Positions 21,433 to 33,400 of a stretch of DNA of 64,000 nucleotides are shown here, in pieces. Each line of letters starts with the position of its first letter. The first letter of the stretch is position 1. A program made the position numbers and the translations under genes. The stretch is from NCBI GenBank assembly GCA_029449245.1, contig JANATF010000004.1:1116001-1180000 (forward strand). Reading direction: 5' to 3'. Source of the stretch: Mortierella alpina. Taxonomy: Eukaryota > Mortierellomycota > Mortierellomycetes > Mortierellales > Mortierellaceae. The notes below the pieces were generated by a model. It did not search any database, was not told where the DNA came from, and worked only from the letters and a program-made list of their open reading frames with translations.

Positions 21433-23334
21433 TTAACACCTTGAACCCTTTTCGTTATCAGAGTGAGAGTAAGAAAAGCTGCTCTCGACTGCCAACCACG
21501 GCGCAGCAGCCATGTCGTTCTCAGGCACCCAAGTATGGACCAGCAACATGCCTGCGCAACCCAATCCGACAAAGTACAGCGAAGGGATGTACCAATGATC
21601 GGGTGAGAACACCATCCAGTAGTTCAGACCCAAGGCCACCATGGATATAGCCCTGCAAGCCCAAAGCCATGCGCCATGTCGTTGCTGCCTGTCATCCTTC
21701 CTCATCATCTCCAGGATGTAAGCCCGCGCTTCAGTCCTGTGCTCATACTGGCGAGAACGCAAAAGTTCGTCCTCGAGTTGTTGCTCCCATGCCCTCTCGG
21801 ACTGTTGGGTCTGGTGCTTGATCTGCTCGAGTCCAACCGCCATACCACCCAAACAGAGCGCGAGCAAGAACATGAAGACCTCGGTCGCGAGGGGGACGTA
21901 CTTGAACATACGGATGACTTGTGGTTGCTGCTGCTGCTGTTGTTGTTGTTCTTCCTCCTTGGGCTCCGTCTCTTCATTCGCCATCTCGTCGGTGGCAGTC
22001 ATCTCTTCGGGCGCGACCCGAATGTCGTCGATATCGATATCAGGGCTGGGATAGACCCACTCCGAGTCCATGACATCGTCTTCTTCGGCTGCTCGGACCA
22101 TTGCCTCCAGATCCTCTTGTTGCTGCTGTAGTAGTCGTTGTTCCTCATCCTCCCAGGAATTTGGACGCGCAACCGGTGGGTTGGTCGAAGGGGTACGAAG
22201 GATGGTGGCAAAGGGCGAGCTCGTCTCCTCCTCTTCCTCCTCCATGCCCTTTGTCTGCATCATTGAATCATCACAGCTGCCGCTTCTGCCACTGCTGCTG
22301 CCTTCGCTTGCTGTTTCCACAGGCACCAAGGTCTCGGGTTGATTCAATCCCAGGTGGGATGCAGAGGCCAACAACAGAATCCAAGCGCACAGTGACGCCA
22401 TGAGGATAGTGCGAGACCTAGGAACCCAGCGGCTACTATAGTTTTTGTGGAGACTAGGACGTCTCGCAAGGTGACACAGCCCCCTAACCGTGTTACATCC
22501 CTCGTCATCGACTTTGCCCTCCTCCTCTGCCTCCTCGTCCTTCGAGGACGGACGCGATAGTGCATCCCACGAGGGACATTGATTCTTTTGCTGTAGACCA
22601 GCTATTGTTCGTGTCGTAGTCGTATTCATAGTCGTAGTCGTAGAATTACTGTTCAGGGTGTTCTTCAGGATCTGTCGCTTGTTCCTACAGTCTTGAACTC
22701 TGTTCAAGGCCCTGGTCAGCACGATAGGGACCATCACTCCCAAAAAAGGGATACAAGGCACCATCCACGGCAAAAGTCCTCTTCCTTCTCCGCCTCCGCC
22801 GCCTCCTCCTCCTCCTCCTTCTCTTCCGTCAGAAACCGTATTTGTGGAGGAAGACGCGGAAAAACCAGTCTCCATTGCGAAGTGTCTCACGAGCGACGAG
22901 GCCAGATACGGTAGGACAGAGGGCAGGAGAAAGTAAGACCCAGTCGTGAGAAGGTGTAGATGTCTTGAACGTGATCTCAGCTCCTTGAGGCAGGCTTCAA
23001 GCAACAAGGTAGTCGCAGTAATCATAGTAGTTGGCCCCTGAGGTTCGTCGTCGTCGTTGTTGTTATTATTGCTGTTGTTGTTGTCGTTGGATAACTCCGA
23101 GGGGCTGGGTATCATAATAGCACTGCTCTGGGGGGTGTCCCTCAAGGGGGATCGTTCTTCCTGGTAAGATAGGGCTCCGCTACCGAGAGCGTTGATGGTG
23201 GGGCTACGGGTCGTGATAGTAGTGGTGCTCAACAATGGCTGCTCTAAATTCGGTAATACTGGGTCCTGTCCGCCCTGTTGTGGGCTTGGATTGAAAGAGC
23301 CCATGCTGGTCGTGGACGAACCACGAACTGCCAT
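21433..23334 (-). CDS. Orphan multi-pass membrane protein (left member of a tandem pair)
   Basis: A single-exon frame of 633 residues from ATG at 23334 (MAVRGSSTTSMGSF). The open frame continues a few codons upstream but without an ATG. Hydrophobic spans include SYFLLPSVLPYLASSLV, MVPCIPFLGVMVPIVL, ILMASLCAWILLLASA, EVFMFLLALCLGGMAVG, then AISMVALGLNYWMVF and SLYFVGLGCAGMLLVHT, so about six. Loops hold Asn, Gly, Glu and Gln homopolymers. A charged helix (QQSERAWEQQLEDELL) follows span four. No family recognised. The downstream gene on the same strand (24,543-25,823) has the same order of spans and charged helix. A C24 tract sits 22 bases before the ATG on the coding strand. Confidence 0.7.
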   Translation of the reverse strand: MAVRGSSTTSMGSFNPSPQQGGQDPVLPNLEQPLLSTTTITTRSPTINALGSGALSYQEERSPLRDTPQSSAIMIPSPSELSNDNNNSNNNNNDDDEPQGPTTMITATTLLLEACLKELRSRSRHLHLLTTGSYFLLPSVLPYLASSLVRHFAMETGFSASSSTNTVSDGREGGGGGGGGGGEGRGLLPWMVPCIPFLGVMVPIVLTRALNRVQDCRNKRQILKNTLNSNSTTTTMNTTTTRTIAGLQQKNQCPSWDALSRPSSKDEEAEEEGKVDDEGCNTVRGLCHLARRPSLHKNYSSRWVPRSRTILMASLCAWILLLASASHLGLNQPETLVPVETASEGSSSGRSGSCDDSMMQTKGMEEEEEETSSPFATILRTPSTNPPVARPNSWEDEEQRLLQQQQEDLEAMVRAAEEDDVMDSEWVYPSPDIDIDDIRVAPEEMTATDEMANEETEPKEEEQQQQQQQQPQVIRMFKYVPLATEVFMFLLALCLGGMAVGLEQIKHQTQQSERAWEQQLEDELLRSRQYEHRTEARAYILEMMRKDDRQQRHGAWLWACRAISMVALGLNYWMVFSPDHWYIPSLYFVGLGCAGMLLVHTWVPENDMAAAPWLAVESSFSYSHSDNEKGSRC

Positions 23335-23355
23335 TTCTGTTAGGTTCTTTGTCAA

Positions 23356-23379
23356 GGGGGGGGGGGGGGGGGGGGGGGG
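23356..23379. repeat. Poly(G) tract, 24 bases (poly-C on the coding strand of the left orphan gene)
   Basis: An uninterrupted run of 24 G on the plus strand, ending 22 bases upstream of the minus-strand ATG at 23334. It probably lies in the 5' UTR. The length in the assembly may be unreliable. Confidence 0.85.
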
Positions 23380-24252
23380 AGGGCGGGAAGGGAGCGATAC
23401 CGAGGAGTGTTGAGAGGAAACGAGAGAAGGAGAGGGTGGAGGACCAGAGACACAGGACGTTTGGAGGATGGCTTTCTGTAGTTGTTATTGACTGTGCAAG
23501 GTTCGTGCTTGTAAGAATGGTTGTGCAGAAAGTGATACGGATGGCAAGTTAAGAGCAGAGACACAGGTATATGTATTGGTCTGAAAAGGGTCGGCAATGC
23601 ACATTCAACAGGATAAAAATCTGCCTGCTGGGTCGTAGAGTAGGACAAGGATGTGAATTTGTGAATAAGGAACGAAGAAGGTGAAGAGAGAGAGAAAGAG
23701 AGAGAAATGAAAGGAGGAAGAGAAAAGTGAGCGAGAGAAAGCAAACTAGAAGCACGAAAAAGCACAAGCCCTTTGCGTTTGTTCATTGTCCGACACCTCA
23801 CCGCGCTAGTTGTCGCAGGGGGGCGGTCTCAAGCAGAAACCTGGGTACGCTCAATCTCGAAGACACAACGGACCCTCATAACGGGACAAACATTATTGCG
23901 ACCACTCACCCGATGGTTTGAATTTGGGTGCAATGGTGGCCAGACTATGACACTACGAAGGCACACAAGTTCACCACCAGAGTCTGTCAATGGTCAAGAA
24001 AGTGCATCTTCAAGGATATATTATCACCGGCTAAGGACAAAGGCCAATGGTCCAGGCCCCACTCTCGTATGAGTAAGACCGCTAAAGATAGTAAAAAGGC
24101 ACTGCACTGCATTGCATTTTCGAGCGATTCAAGGGCGGACTAGCGCAAAAAAAACAAGAAAAGAGTCGCAAGTCCGGGTAAAAGCGCTGGAGAATCGCAC
24201 ACGTGCGTCTGTTTACTAGTCCATCTTGCGCGTTTCCAACCACATCTCTCCC

Positions 24253-24279
24253 TTTTTTTTTTTTTTTTTTTTTTTTTTT
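24253..24279. repeat. Poly(T) tract, 27 bases
   Basis: An uninterrupted T run between the two orphan membrane-protein genes, in the promoter side of the left one. Confidence 0.9.
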
Positions 24280-24542
24280 GGTCCCTGGTTACTTATATAC
24301 TTATATCAGCACGTCGAGCCCGATTGCGATTGCGAGGGATCTGCAGCAAAAAAATCGCAAGGTCTGTCTGTCCATTGGTTCGTCCCTTCGTCGAGTGCTT
24401 TCCGTATTGTTCTCTCCCTCTTTTTTATGCGGATTATCTATATACAAATTATGCGCTGTCTATGGTACAGGATGGAGGCTCAATTGAAGCGAAGGAGAGA
24501 GTGGGCGGAGAGAGCGAGAGAGAGGAGAGAATTGAGTCGATA

Positions 24543-25823
24543 TCAGGAACGAGACGCAGGCACGAGTCTTGCCCCCAGAGTCATCATCGTCGTCGTCCAG
24601 AGCAACCCAACGAGACACAAACGTGTCGACAATGGACCTGAACGGCTGCTGCTGCTCTCCTCCAAAGCCATAGGCTGAACTGCCGCAGAGAGCATCCATT
24701 GGAAAAATCCCATCTCCATCGTGAACATTACCAAGACCAAAAGTCCGAGCGTCAACTTTTGAACAATTGAAAATTGTCTGGTCATCGCGGCACGCTTCTT
24801 TCTTGAGGGTGAGGACATCGTGGTGGTGGTGGGCAAGGAGCTAACACCTTTACCCGCGCTCCCTGGGTCCTGTTCTTTCGTTGCCACCCATCTTTCATCG
24901 TACTCGTCTTGGAGCTGCTTCTCGATCACACCGCTGCAGGTCGCCAACAGACCCGTCGCAACGCCCAGGGCAATGATCGCACAGTACCAAACCACGCAGA
25001 GCGGAAGTGCTGTGGATTGGAGGGCGAGAGGGCGACTTGTGTCATAATCGAGAGCCTGCTGATGATGTTTGGACATTTGTTGACTTGAGCGAGATCCCAT
25101 GCCACCATCCTGCGCATGATAGTTGTTGTTGTTGTTGTTGTAGTAGTTGTTGTTATCCATGGACAGGTCAATACTTGACTCTGTCCCCGAGAAAAACATC
25201 GTTGCACCTTCGCCTCCTACTGCTCTTGTTTTCGCCATGGTCGACCAAGACGGTGACAGAAATAGCCGCTCCTGCGTTTCTTGAATCGCAGAGAGGAGTA
25301 CCCAAAAGACTCCGTACAGGAGGTGACTCAGAAGGAGGCTCGTTCGAGGGGAAGAGAAGGAAGGGATGCGGGGCAGGTGCTGCTGCTGCTGCTGCTGTTT
25401 CCGCTTCTTGGTTGTCATTACGCTCGACCACAGGGTGGTGGTGGACATCAGCGCCAGAGCCCAAACTGTTACTGGGAGCCAAGTCGTCCGCAGGAGCAAA
25501 GCCAATGACTGAAGCGCCGAGTGTGCAGTGTCCACGGTGGTGACAGCTGATGGCGTGGTTGAAGGTCCAGTTGTAGCTGAAGGGTTATTGTCCAGGTTCA
25601 GGAAGTAGAGCTGCCGACTCTGGAGGATAACAACGCTGATGGAGGCTCCCATCAACGCGGTACCGACAAGGGAATACGCGGAAAAATAGAACAGGCACTG
25701 TGAAAGTGAAGTGAGGCTTTGTTTCGAACCAGAGTGTTCACCAAGCTCGAGTGTGCTGTGGTACTGATTTCGCTTGTTGAATGGCGATTGTAATGGAGCG
25801 GGTTGTGCATGAGACAGGGCCAT
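24543..25823 (-). CDS. Orphan multi-pass membrane protein (right member of a tandem pair)
   Basis: A single-exon frame of 426 residues from ATG at 25823. Hydrophobic spans include CLFYFSAYSLVGTALMGASI, LPVTVWALALMSTTTLW, LLSHLLYGVFWVLLSAI, VVWYCAIIALGVATGLLA, LTLGLLVLVMFTMEMGFF and LCLVGLLWTTTMMTLGA, about six. A charged helix (IEKQLQDEYDERWV) follows the fourth span. Loops are rich in Asn and Gln runs. No known family is evident. It shares the span order and the post-span-four helix with the gene at 21,433-23,334, suggesting an old tandem duplication with strong divergence. The N-terminus MALSHAQPAPLQSPFNKRN is polar and faces the cytoplasm by the positive-inside rule, a weak prediction. Confidence 0.65.
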   Translation of the reverse strand: MALSHAQPAPLQSPFNKRNQYHSTLELGEHSGSKQSLTSLSQCLFYFSAYSLVGTALMGASISVVILQSRQLYFLNLDNNPSATTGPSTTPSAVTTVDTAHSALQSLALLLRTTWLPVTVWALALMSTTTLWSSVMTTKKRKQQQQQQHLPRIPSFSSPRTSLLLSHLLYGVFWVLLSAIQETQERLFLSPSWSTMAKTRAVGGEGATMFFSGTESSIDLSMDNNNYYNNNNNNYHAQDGGMGSRSSQQMSKHHQQALDYDTSRPLALQSTALPLCVVWYCAIIALGVATGLLATCSGVIEKQLQDEYDERWVATKEQDPGSAGKGVSSLPTTTTMSSPSRKKRAAMTRQFSIVQKLTLGLLVLVMFTMEMGFFQWMLSAAVQPMALEESSSSRSGPLSTRLCLVGLLWTTTMMTLGARLVPASRS

Positions 25824-27461
25824 GGTGAGGAATACTCAAGCAGAGGATACGAACGAAGACAGGACGGGTGAGAGAGTTGAAAAATAGAAAGTCTGAAAGA
25901 GGGCGGCCAAGGGTTGAAGCGTTGTATTTATCCTGCTTACTCCGTTGTACCTTTGGTCCTTTGGGCGTATTTCTTATTTTTTTTCTATTGTTGAATGGGC
26001 GTGCTAACCTGTTGAAGGTCCGCCATGAGGTGCTGGCCTCGAGGTAAAAATACGACAGAAGACTATAACGATTCATGGGGTGTGTGCGAGATGACGGGCG
26101 CCAACAAGCGGGCGCCAACAAGCGGCTGTGTGTCCCATCCCTAATAGGCAACCACCCCAGGTGTCTGGAGGGAGACGGGATCCTCCCATTCAGCCTTGAA
26201 TCACGAAAAAAAAGGCACCAGGAACACAGAAGCAAGCAGCCATTCGGCCCCTCGGACGCGGCATTTTTTCATGACTGATCCAATCACTCGTTGAGGGCAT
26301 TCCCTACCCTTGGCCATCGGCGAGACAAAGGGCCAGGCAGTATACAAGGACGATGGTATGGAAAATAATATGCAGTTTGGAGCAGAGTAGTACAGTCGAT
26401 GGATATTCATGCACCGTATCGACTAGACCGACAGCCTCCATGCGTATTAATGTCCGCGCACCTTCAGCGTGTGTATATGTCAACAGACATGAGCAGGACG
26501 CACACCCAGTACCAATGCAAGGGTACGTGCGTACGAGACTTGAAGAGCCATGGTGTCATAGCACAAACAGAAGGCTATTCCAGAATGGGGTTCGTGTCAA
26601 TTGCGCCAGACCCCATATGAGGTTGGCTGTCCCCTTGCCCTTACGTCGCCAGGTTTTTTCTTTGGCGCTCTTCGAGACGTAGGCCGGCTCAATGTTCTGA
26701 ACTGTGTGGTCAGAATCAGCACTACTCTTCATGAAGAGGCCATTTTGGCAGAAACATCAACCTACCTCTTGATGATTCCGCGCAGTCGAGTTGTAAGCAA
26801 AAGGGCGATCCATACTGACCATGGGTATATTTACTTTATAGGCGGGCGGCCACAATATAAATATGCAGTACACGAAGAAGCCCCCAGGTACCACCAGCGT
26901 TGGTATCCCAGGGGGAGGGTATGCGTTTCAAAATTTAAGTGATACGTCGCGTCCCCCACGACGGTCCCCGGAAGTAAAAGTGAGAAGGCGACTCACCCCC
27001 ACGTTTGCTCAAAACCTATGTTGAACTTTAGTCGCAAGTTGGGCAGTATCGCAGAAGTCGTGGCCAAATGCTTCTTTTCTCTCAAAGGAGAGCCAAGGAC
27101 TGGAGTACGAACCAGGCCAGTTTTCTGATTTGACATCCCGCCAAAGTCTCTGGTCACCCGTGTCACCACGATATGCACAATGGTAGAGAAATCGAAGTCA
27201 GTGTATGCAGGCGTGCTGGGAGACATGCGTGCTTGTGGTGGGGTTTGATTCACAGTGCGACAATCACAGTACGAGTGTTCACGCATGTGCGCGGAAGCAA
27301 TGCTAGGAGAGCTGGCTAAGACAGCAATACTTTGCGAGACGCTCAACGCGTTGGTTTTGAACCCTTTTTCAGCATTCGATGATTTCAATAGACAGCCTGA
27401 GAAACCGTGAATAAATACATATGTACATTTTGAAGCCTACCAAGACACGCTCAAATAGCAT
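25824..27461. other. Intergenic region, no gene seen
   Basis: About 1.6 kb between the right orphan membrane-protein gene and the 3' end of the VPS9-domain gene. Open frames here (for example 26,993-27,388 minus) start without ATG or lack a recognisable domain. Confidence 0.5.
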
Positions 27462-30400
27462 TCACTGCCGACTAACAACTCCGTCGCGTCCATTGCCGAT
27501 CAACACATCGCCATCCTCCACCCTGGCCAACTCGCTCAAAAAATCTCCCATCATCTTCCTCCTTTGCCTTGACGCCCGGTCCTGAGAACGTTCCATCGAT
27601 ATGGGCAGTGTCGCGTGGTCATCGTTCCCTGTCCGAGCCATCATGGCTGTGCGCGAGGTAAACGACGTTGACGACGACGACGCGGACGAAGCGCAGGGCA
27701 AATCTCCATTCGACATGGCCATTCGGCTACCACGCCGCGAACCCGCCGCAGACTGCTGTCCTTGCTTGCCAATCTCCTCTTCCAAGTTCCAACTGCTGGT
27801 CATCGCGAGTTCCTTCTCTGGCGGGTAAAAACTGCCCAAAGATTTGGCGTTCCTCAAACTGATAGCGCTCCCGCGGCGACCACGGTGGTCATCAGCCAAA
27901 GATACTGAATCTGCAATCAGCTCCTCCAGAAAGCTACGGTCAAAGTCCTGGGCTGTCCCATGCGTGACATGGTCTGTGACACTCCTGACACTAATACTGC
28001 TACTGGTGCTGGTGCTGTTGCTGTGAGAGTCGTGCTGACCCACAAATTTGCCACTGTCCATCTTCCCATGCACCGTGTCTTTCAACACCAACGTCGATGG
28101 GATCGTGCCCTGTCCTTCTGTGGTCGTGCTCTCGTCCTCACCTTTCACAAAGGTCTCAGAGTGGTCGTGCTCCTCTTTCTGCTCAGGGATCCTCGAGATC
28201 ATGGCCGCAGTGTTCTTTGCAAAATCGTTCACTCCAAGAGGAAACGAGAGGTGTTTGATATCCCTATGCACATCTCTATTCGCACCACCTTCGCCACTGT
28301 TGCAGCCATGAACACCGGCCTCAAACGATCCTGGGGACACTCCCATGCCGCGTCCAAAAGGCTCATGGTGATAGGACGGACTTGCAAGCGACGACGACAG
28401 GCAAGACGTCGGCGCTGCCGATTCCGAGTATTGGCGTTGGTGTTGCTGCAGATGCTGCTGTTGCTGCTGCTGGCGATGAGAATGGTGATAAGGAGAATGA
28501 TATTGATTCGAATCGAATGCCAATGGGTACTGTGCATGAGCTCTCAAGGTCGGCGTTGAAGGGAGCGACGACTGTGGATAGTAAGGAAAATGCAGTTGAG
28601 CTTCGCTGCCAGGCGGAGTCGATCCAAAACTCGAGCCGTTCCCATGGGATCCATAGCACCCCTGGCTCGTACTCGGTCGAGATCCTTCTAGAGATCGACG
28701 CATCAAATGGCTGCTGCTTAAACTGCTACCGCGTGAACTTGGGTCTTGGATTGAGGGCGTGTAGCTGCTTCCTCCTGCTAAGGGGGCCATCCTCCCGTTG
28801 GGGACAGCAATGTGGTTTTGCCGTGGCGTCACAATGCTTCCCGTCAAAGGACTCGCCAGCGATATGATCTCTGGAGCAGCGTACCGTTCCGAAAACTGAA
28901 ACTGCAATTGCGAGTAAGACGGCGACGACGATGTTGACCTTGCCAGTGGGGGGGATTTGAGCGAGGGAGCCCTGATAACTGGTCGCGTGGAAGTGGCGCT
29001 CGCCTTGGACGTGGACATGAATGTCGTCGTCTCACGAGGCGCCTCTACTGCCAAAGACGTTGAGAGTCCTACTGCAGCAAGAAGGGGGCGCTCGGTTGCC
29101 GCAGCAGACTGCCCCTCAGCGCTTGGGCTTTCAGTTACGGACTTTGAGATGCACTCGTTCAATGGTGACTGCGGCGTCACTGGCGAAGGCAGAGAATCTC
29201 TTCCTAAACCGCTGAACGCGAACGGTGAGCTCGTCATCGAAATGGCCGGCGAACGAGCTCTGGCATGGTGAGCAGATCCAGAACGGCCTAGACTAGCTAG
29301 CGTCGGCACCTCTGGCGCGCTCTTCACGCTCATGACGTTCATGGGTGCAGAGCTGGTAGCAGGTGAAGATATTCCAAACATATCTGTAACCGAGGCGGCG
29401 GATGAGGGTTCCAACACGTCAGCTCGGGTAGTAGCATTGGTAGCGGCGGTGACAGTCGTCCTGGAGAAGGCTGTAGAGGGCGCTGAGGGCGAAGGCGCCA
29501 GCTTTGGGAGCGAGATCTGCATAGAATGCTTCCGGCCAAGACTTGAGTTCCTGGAGCGCACGCTTCCTGGTGCACTGGAGGTTCCGGATGCTGAGGTTCC
29601 GGATGCGTCGTGCGTATGGATAGTACTTCTACGTGCAATAGCAGGACCCAGAGAGCCCGTAGAAGGCGTCGCTAGTTGTGCGCTCGCACTCAGCGAGTTG
29701 AGAAGAGTGGTCGTGGGAGTTGCCGAGAACGTTGACGGGGTCGTGGGTGTTGAAATCGATGATGTTGTGGAAGAGGGCGAGGTCCGGATCCGATTAGGGA
29801 TGTTGGGCCTTGATCGACTTCCTTTCGAGGATCCTGCTGTGGTTGGAGCCGCAGCGGGAAGCGAGGTCGATGCTGCAGATATCACAGGGGACTCTGTCAA
29901 CACAACAGGGTGCTCTGACGAAGAGGAAGGGTCTCTGGATGTCCATGAGGCACTTGGCGACACCGGTGATAGAGGCTCGGCCTGTACTTTGCCTTCCTGC
30001 GTGATTGCACTGCTGCCTCCCGACTCTAGAGTCGCTCGCTGTGCTGTTGTTACCATAGAGTTGGCCCGAAACATCGGGAACGATCCTGATAAAAGACTGT
30101 TCGATCGGGAACTTGACTGGCCATTTCCGGATCCTGCTCCAAGACGAGGACTTGTCGCAGGGCTCGACTGGTTAGACGCATAAGATTTGTTTCGCGAACT
30201 GCTCATTCCACCAGGACCAGTATATGAACTGGAGTAGCCGGAAGAGGCCAGGCCACCAACGACAGTCATGGACATAGGTCTTGCGCGGCCAGAGGTATTT
30301 TGTCCGCTCATAGGAGGGGTCGTTGGCGGAGGGAGCATGATCTGGGGCTTTACCACAAGCTGCGGTGTCATGTGAGGGGACTGGAGAGGGAGGAATGTCG

Positions 30401-33400
30401 ATCGGTTCATGGTTTCCCGGCTTTGTTCGAGCGAGATACGATGGTGATCGAAGTGGGGGCTGTGTGAGAACATCTGTGCCTGTCCGTTGGAGATGGAATG
30501 ACGCTGTGGGGAAGGCTGCAACTGGTGCGATCGTCGTCGACTAGGTGCGCTATGGGTGGTGTCCGTAGGAGTACACCCGATGCCATAGGTTGGGGATGTG
30601 GCACCAAGAGGCGAGTTTGCTCCAGACATGAACCGCGGTCCTAGCATGGGGCTCCGCGACCAGCTGCTGTTGTTGCTTGGTCCACTTCCTGCATCGTCCG
30701 CGTGCGTCATTCTGCGGAAGCGATCATCGATATTCATAGATGTCGACCTTGAATGACGTTGTGGCTGACTCTGTTGAGGGGATTGGTAGCCGTGCACAGT
30801 AGCTAGAGGGCGCGAAGACGAGGGCTCAACTGAGGTAGAAGTCAGTGCACTGGTTTCGAGCCGCGGTGTCAAGACCTCTAACGCGGGCGTGAATGAAGAG
30901 GCCTTGGGCGGCGAAAACCCCCATCCCGTAAGCGATGGCGTTCCCCAAGGCAGCAGCTGGCTGTCGTCCGTGGGATTGCTAATCTCGACGTCAATGCGTG
31001 GAGTAGATGGCGACTCGGTCGTGACAGGGTTGAAGCCTACTGACGACGAGGGTCTGCTCTGATCAGGTCCGAGTAGACCCAAAGGGTCGGTCTTCAAGAA
31101 CTCGACCGCTGCTTCAAATGTCACTAAAGCAAAGCTATTGTAGCATCGAGGTCATTAAAAAAGCGTCAGGGTTTTGATGATAAGCATAGAAGATTCGGGT
31201 GCCCACTCGTCTCCTTCGCGTACCTCATGTCAGACTTTGGCATGTTGATACGGAACCTCTGAAGATAGAATAGGTTGCTACCGAGGCGCATCATTCGAGC
31301 TTGGACGATGGCAATGGCGAGTAGAGGAATAAAGTCGTCTGTTGTCACAGACACCTCTACAAAAAATTGTCGAGATATCAGCTCTTGTACACCGTGTCAC
31401 TCATTCGCCATGTCAAGCACCTCGTCAAGGATGAATACATACCGGAGCGCTTTTTCTGTACAAATCCGGCGCCATGCCCGTTCATAAGATGGTCCTCCGC
31501 AACAGCAGCGATGACATCCAGTGCACGCTTAATACAGTGGACCTTCTCAAGTGGGGTGTTCCAGACCGCATCTTCACCTTCGTCGTCGTCATCGACTTCA
31601 CTCTCACCCTCACCACTGCCGTCGCGGCCCTCGTGAGATTGAACGCTTGAACGTTTGTCCGCTTTCGGCTTGGAATCCTGAACAAATACGCGCAGAGATT
31701 CTCTCAATTGCCTCCTCTTTCTCTCTTGCTCTGTTTCTTGCAGCGAGCTCGACATGCTTCGTTGAGCCACCTCCTCATCGTTCTCTTGATCCCAAGCTCG
31801 GAACAGACCGGCTGCTCCTTCTAGTGCATGATCCACACGCATACTTTGCAATTTCTCCGAGAGTCCCAGCTTCCTAAGAGCCTCCTGTAGCAGAGGGCCA
31901 TCCGTCGACGCCAAACACGCGCCCCCGTCAATGCCTCGATGCCCTCCTAAACTGAATAAGTATCGATGATACCTCACAATCGTCTTGTCAACCTCAACGT
32001 CTCTCTGAGCATAGCAAGGCACTAGTGAACGGATATACAGCTTGTGATAAAGCTTTCCCAACACAACGCTATTGAGTGTGAAAATTCGAACGAGGAAAGA
32101 TGGGAAAGATGTTAGAGAAGGTCCATATCCTGTCTGCAATTTTCATTTCCCCCTTTCTTTTAACGACCACGACGTGCGCTTACTTTTCCACGAGCTCAGC
32201 AAAGCAATCTTGCTCCGCTTGTACACCTCTCATCAGCATCTTTTGCAATTTGACAGAATCGCCGAGACAATCACGATAGGCCTTCTCATAGATCAGGCGC
32301 AGCTTGTCCAAAGTGTACGCTGCAAATCCACGGATATACACGTACGTATTCTCAAACTCCTGGCATAGATTGTTGAAATCGCGCAATGCCCGGCTGAGCT
32401 CTGGCAACGACTCTAAGAATGCCATATCACTATAGCACGAGAAAAAAGAATGAAAGAAACGCAACAGACGGTGAGTGATGCATGCAACGCAGAGGGCATT
32501 CTGGTCAATCACTTTTGATTCATCGCGGCACCAGCAAAACTTACCTGGCAAACTGGCGCATGTTGGGCATGACAGGGCCGTCCAGCGGTCTCGTCATGAC
32601 CACACCATCGCCTTCTAACGGACGATCAAGTACCAGTACGCGTGTAGGTTTAGGAGACGTTCCATTGTAGACTGTTTCCTCCGACAATATCTGTACGGAC
32701 CGGGGATTGGCAAATCCTAAGCGCCACAACCAGATAGTGGTGAAAAGTAAGCACAGGGTCCCTTCGCTCTAGATCAACAAACAAATGTCTACAAGTAATG
32801 TGTACATACCAGAGATTTCTCGGACGTACTCCTTGTCGATTTCCACTACCTTGTGGTCCAGTGTGAGATATTGACCGCGAAAATAGGGCGAAGGTGTCAA
32901 GATGTGCGTCTCTAAAAGCGTGAAGAAAAAGAGAGGGTATGGATTAGAAATCACGCGACGAAATGCTCCTTGGAAGCGGATGAAGAACAGCGAGGGTTTG
33001 CGTATCATCTGTGGTTCTGTCTATTGCTTACCCACGAATCGCTTGTGGAAACTCAAGCCGCCAAGACTGCGCTCCCTGGGCACACAAATGACGTTTCCAG
33101 GCTGAAAACAATTGAATGGCTGGATTGGTTGATGGCGCTGAGGAGATGATGCCTCAGAAAAAGGCAGCCGCTGCTGATGTAGTGGCGGATAGAATGAAGG
33201 CGAGGAGCTATATTCACTGCCACTGGGGCTACTACTGCCAGACTGGATCCGAGACAGGAATGGCTGGGGTCCTGGCGCCAAGCTTGATTTCTTTCCATAC
33301 AGCGCGCCTTTCGAGTCATGATGGTGTGATCCGGGTCCGGGTATCTTGTGTTTGGCTTGAAGAATGGCGTGCTGGGTCCTGAGCCATCCAGGCTCCTGCT

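Noticed and set aside
26993-27388. A 131-codon minus-strand frame just past the VPS9 stop
   Set aside because: No ATG start and no recognisable family; it may be 3' flank. Transcript data could revive it.
29332-30183. A 283-codon plus-strand frame inside the VPS9 tail exon
   Set aside because: Antisense shadow of Ser/Thr-rich coding sequence; Val/Glu/Asp-rich composition is the expected complement.
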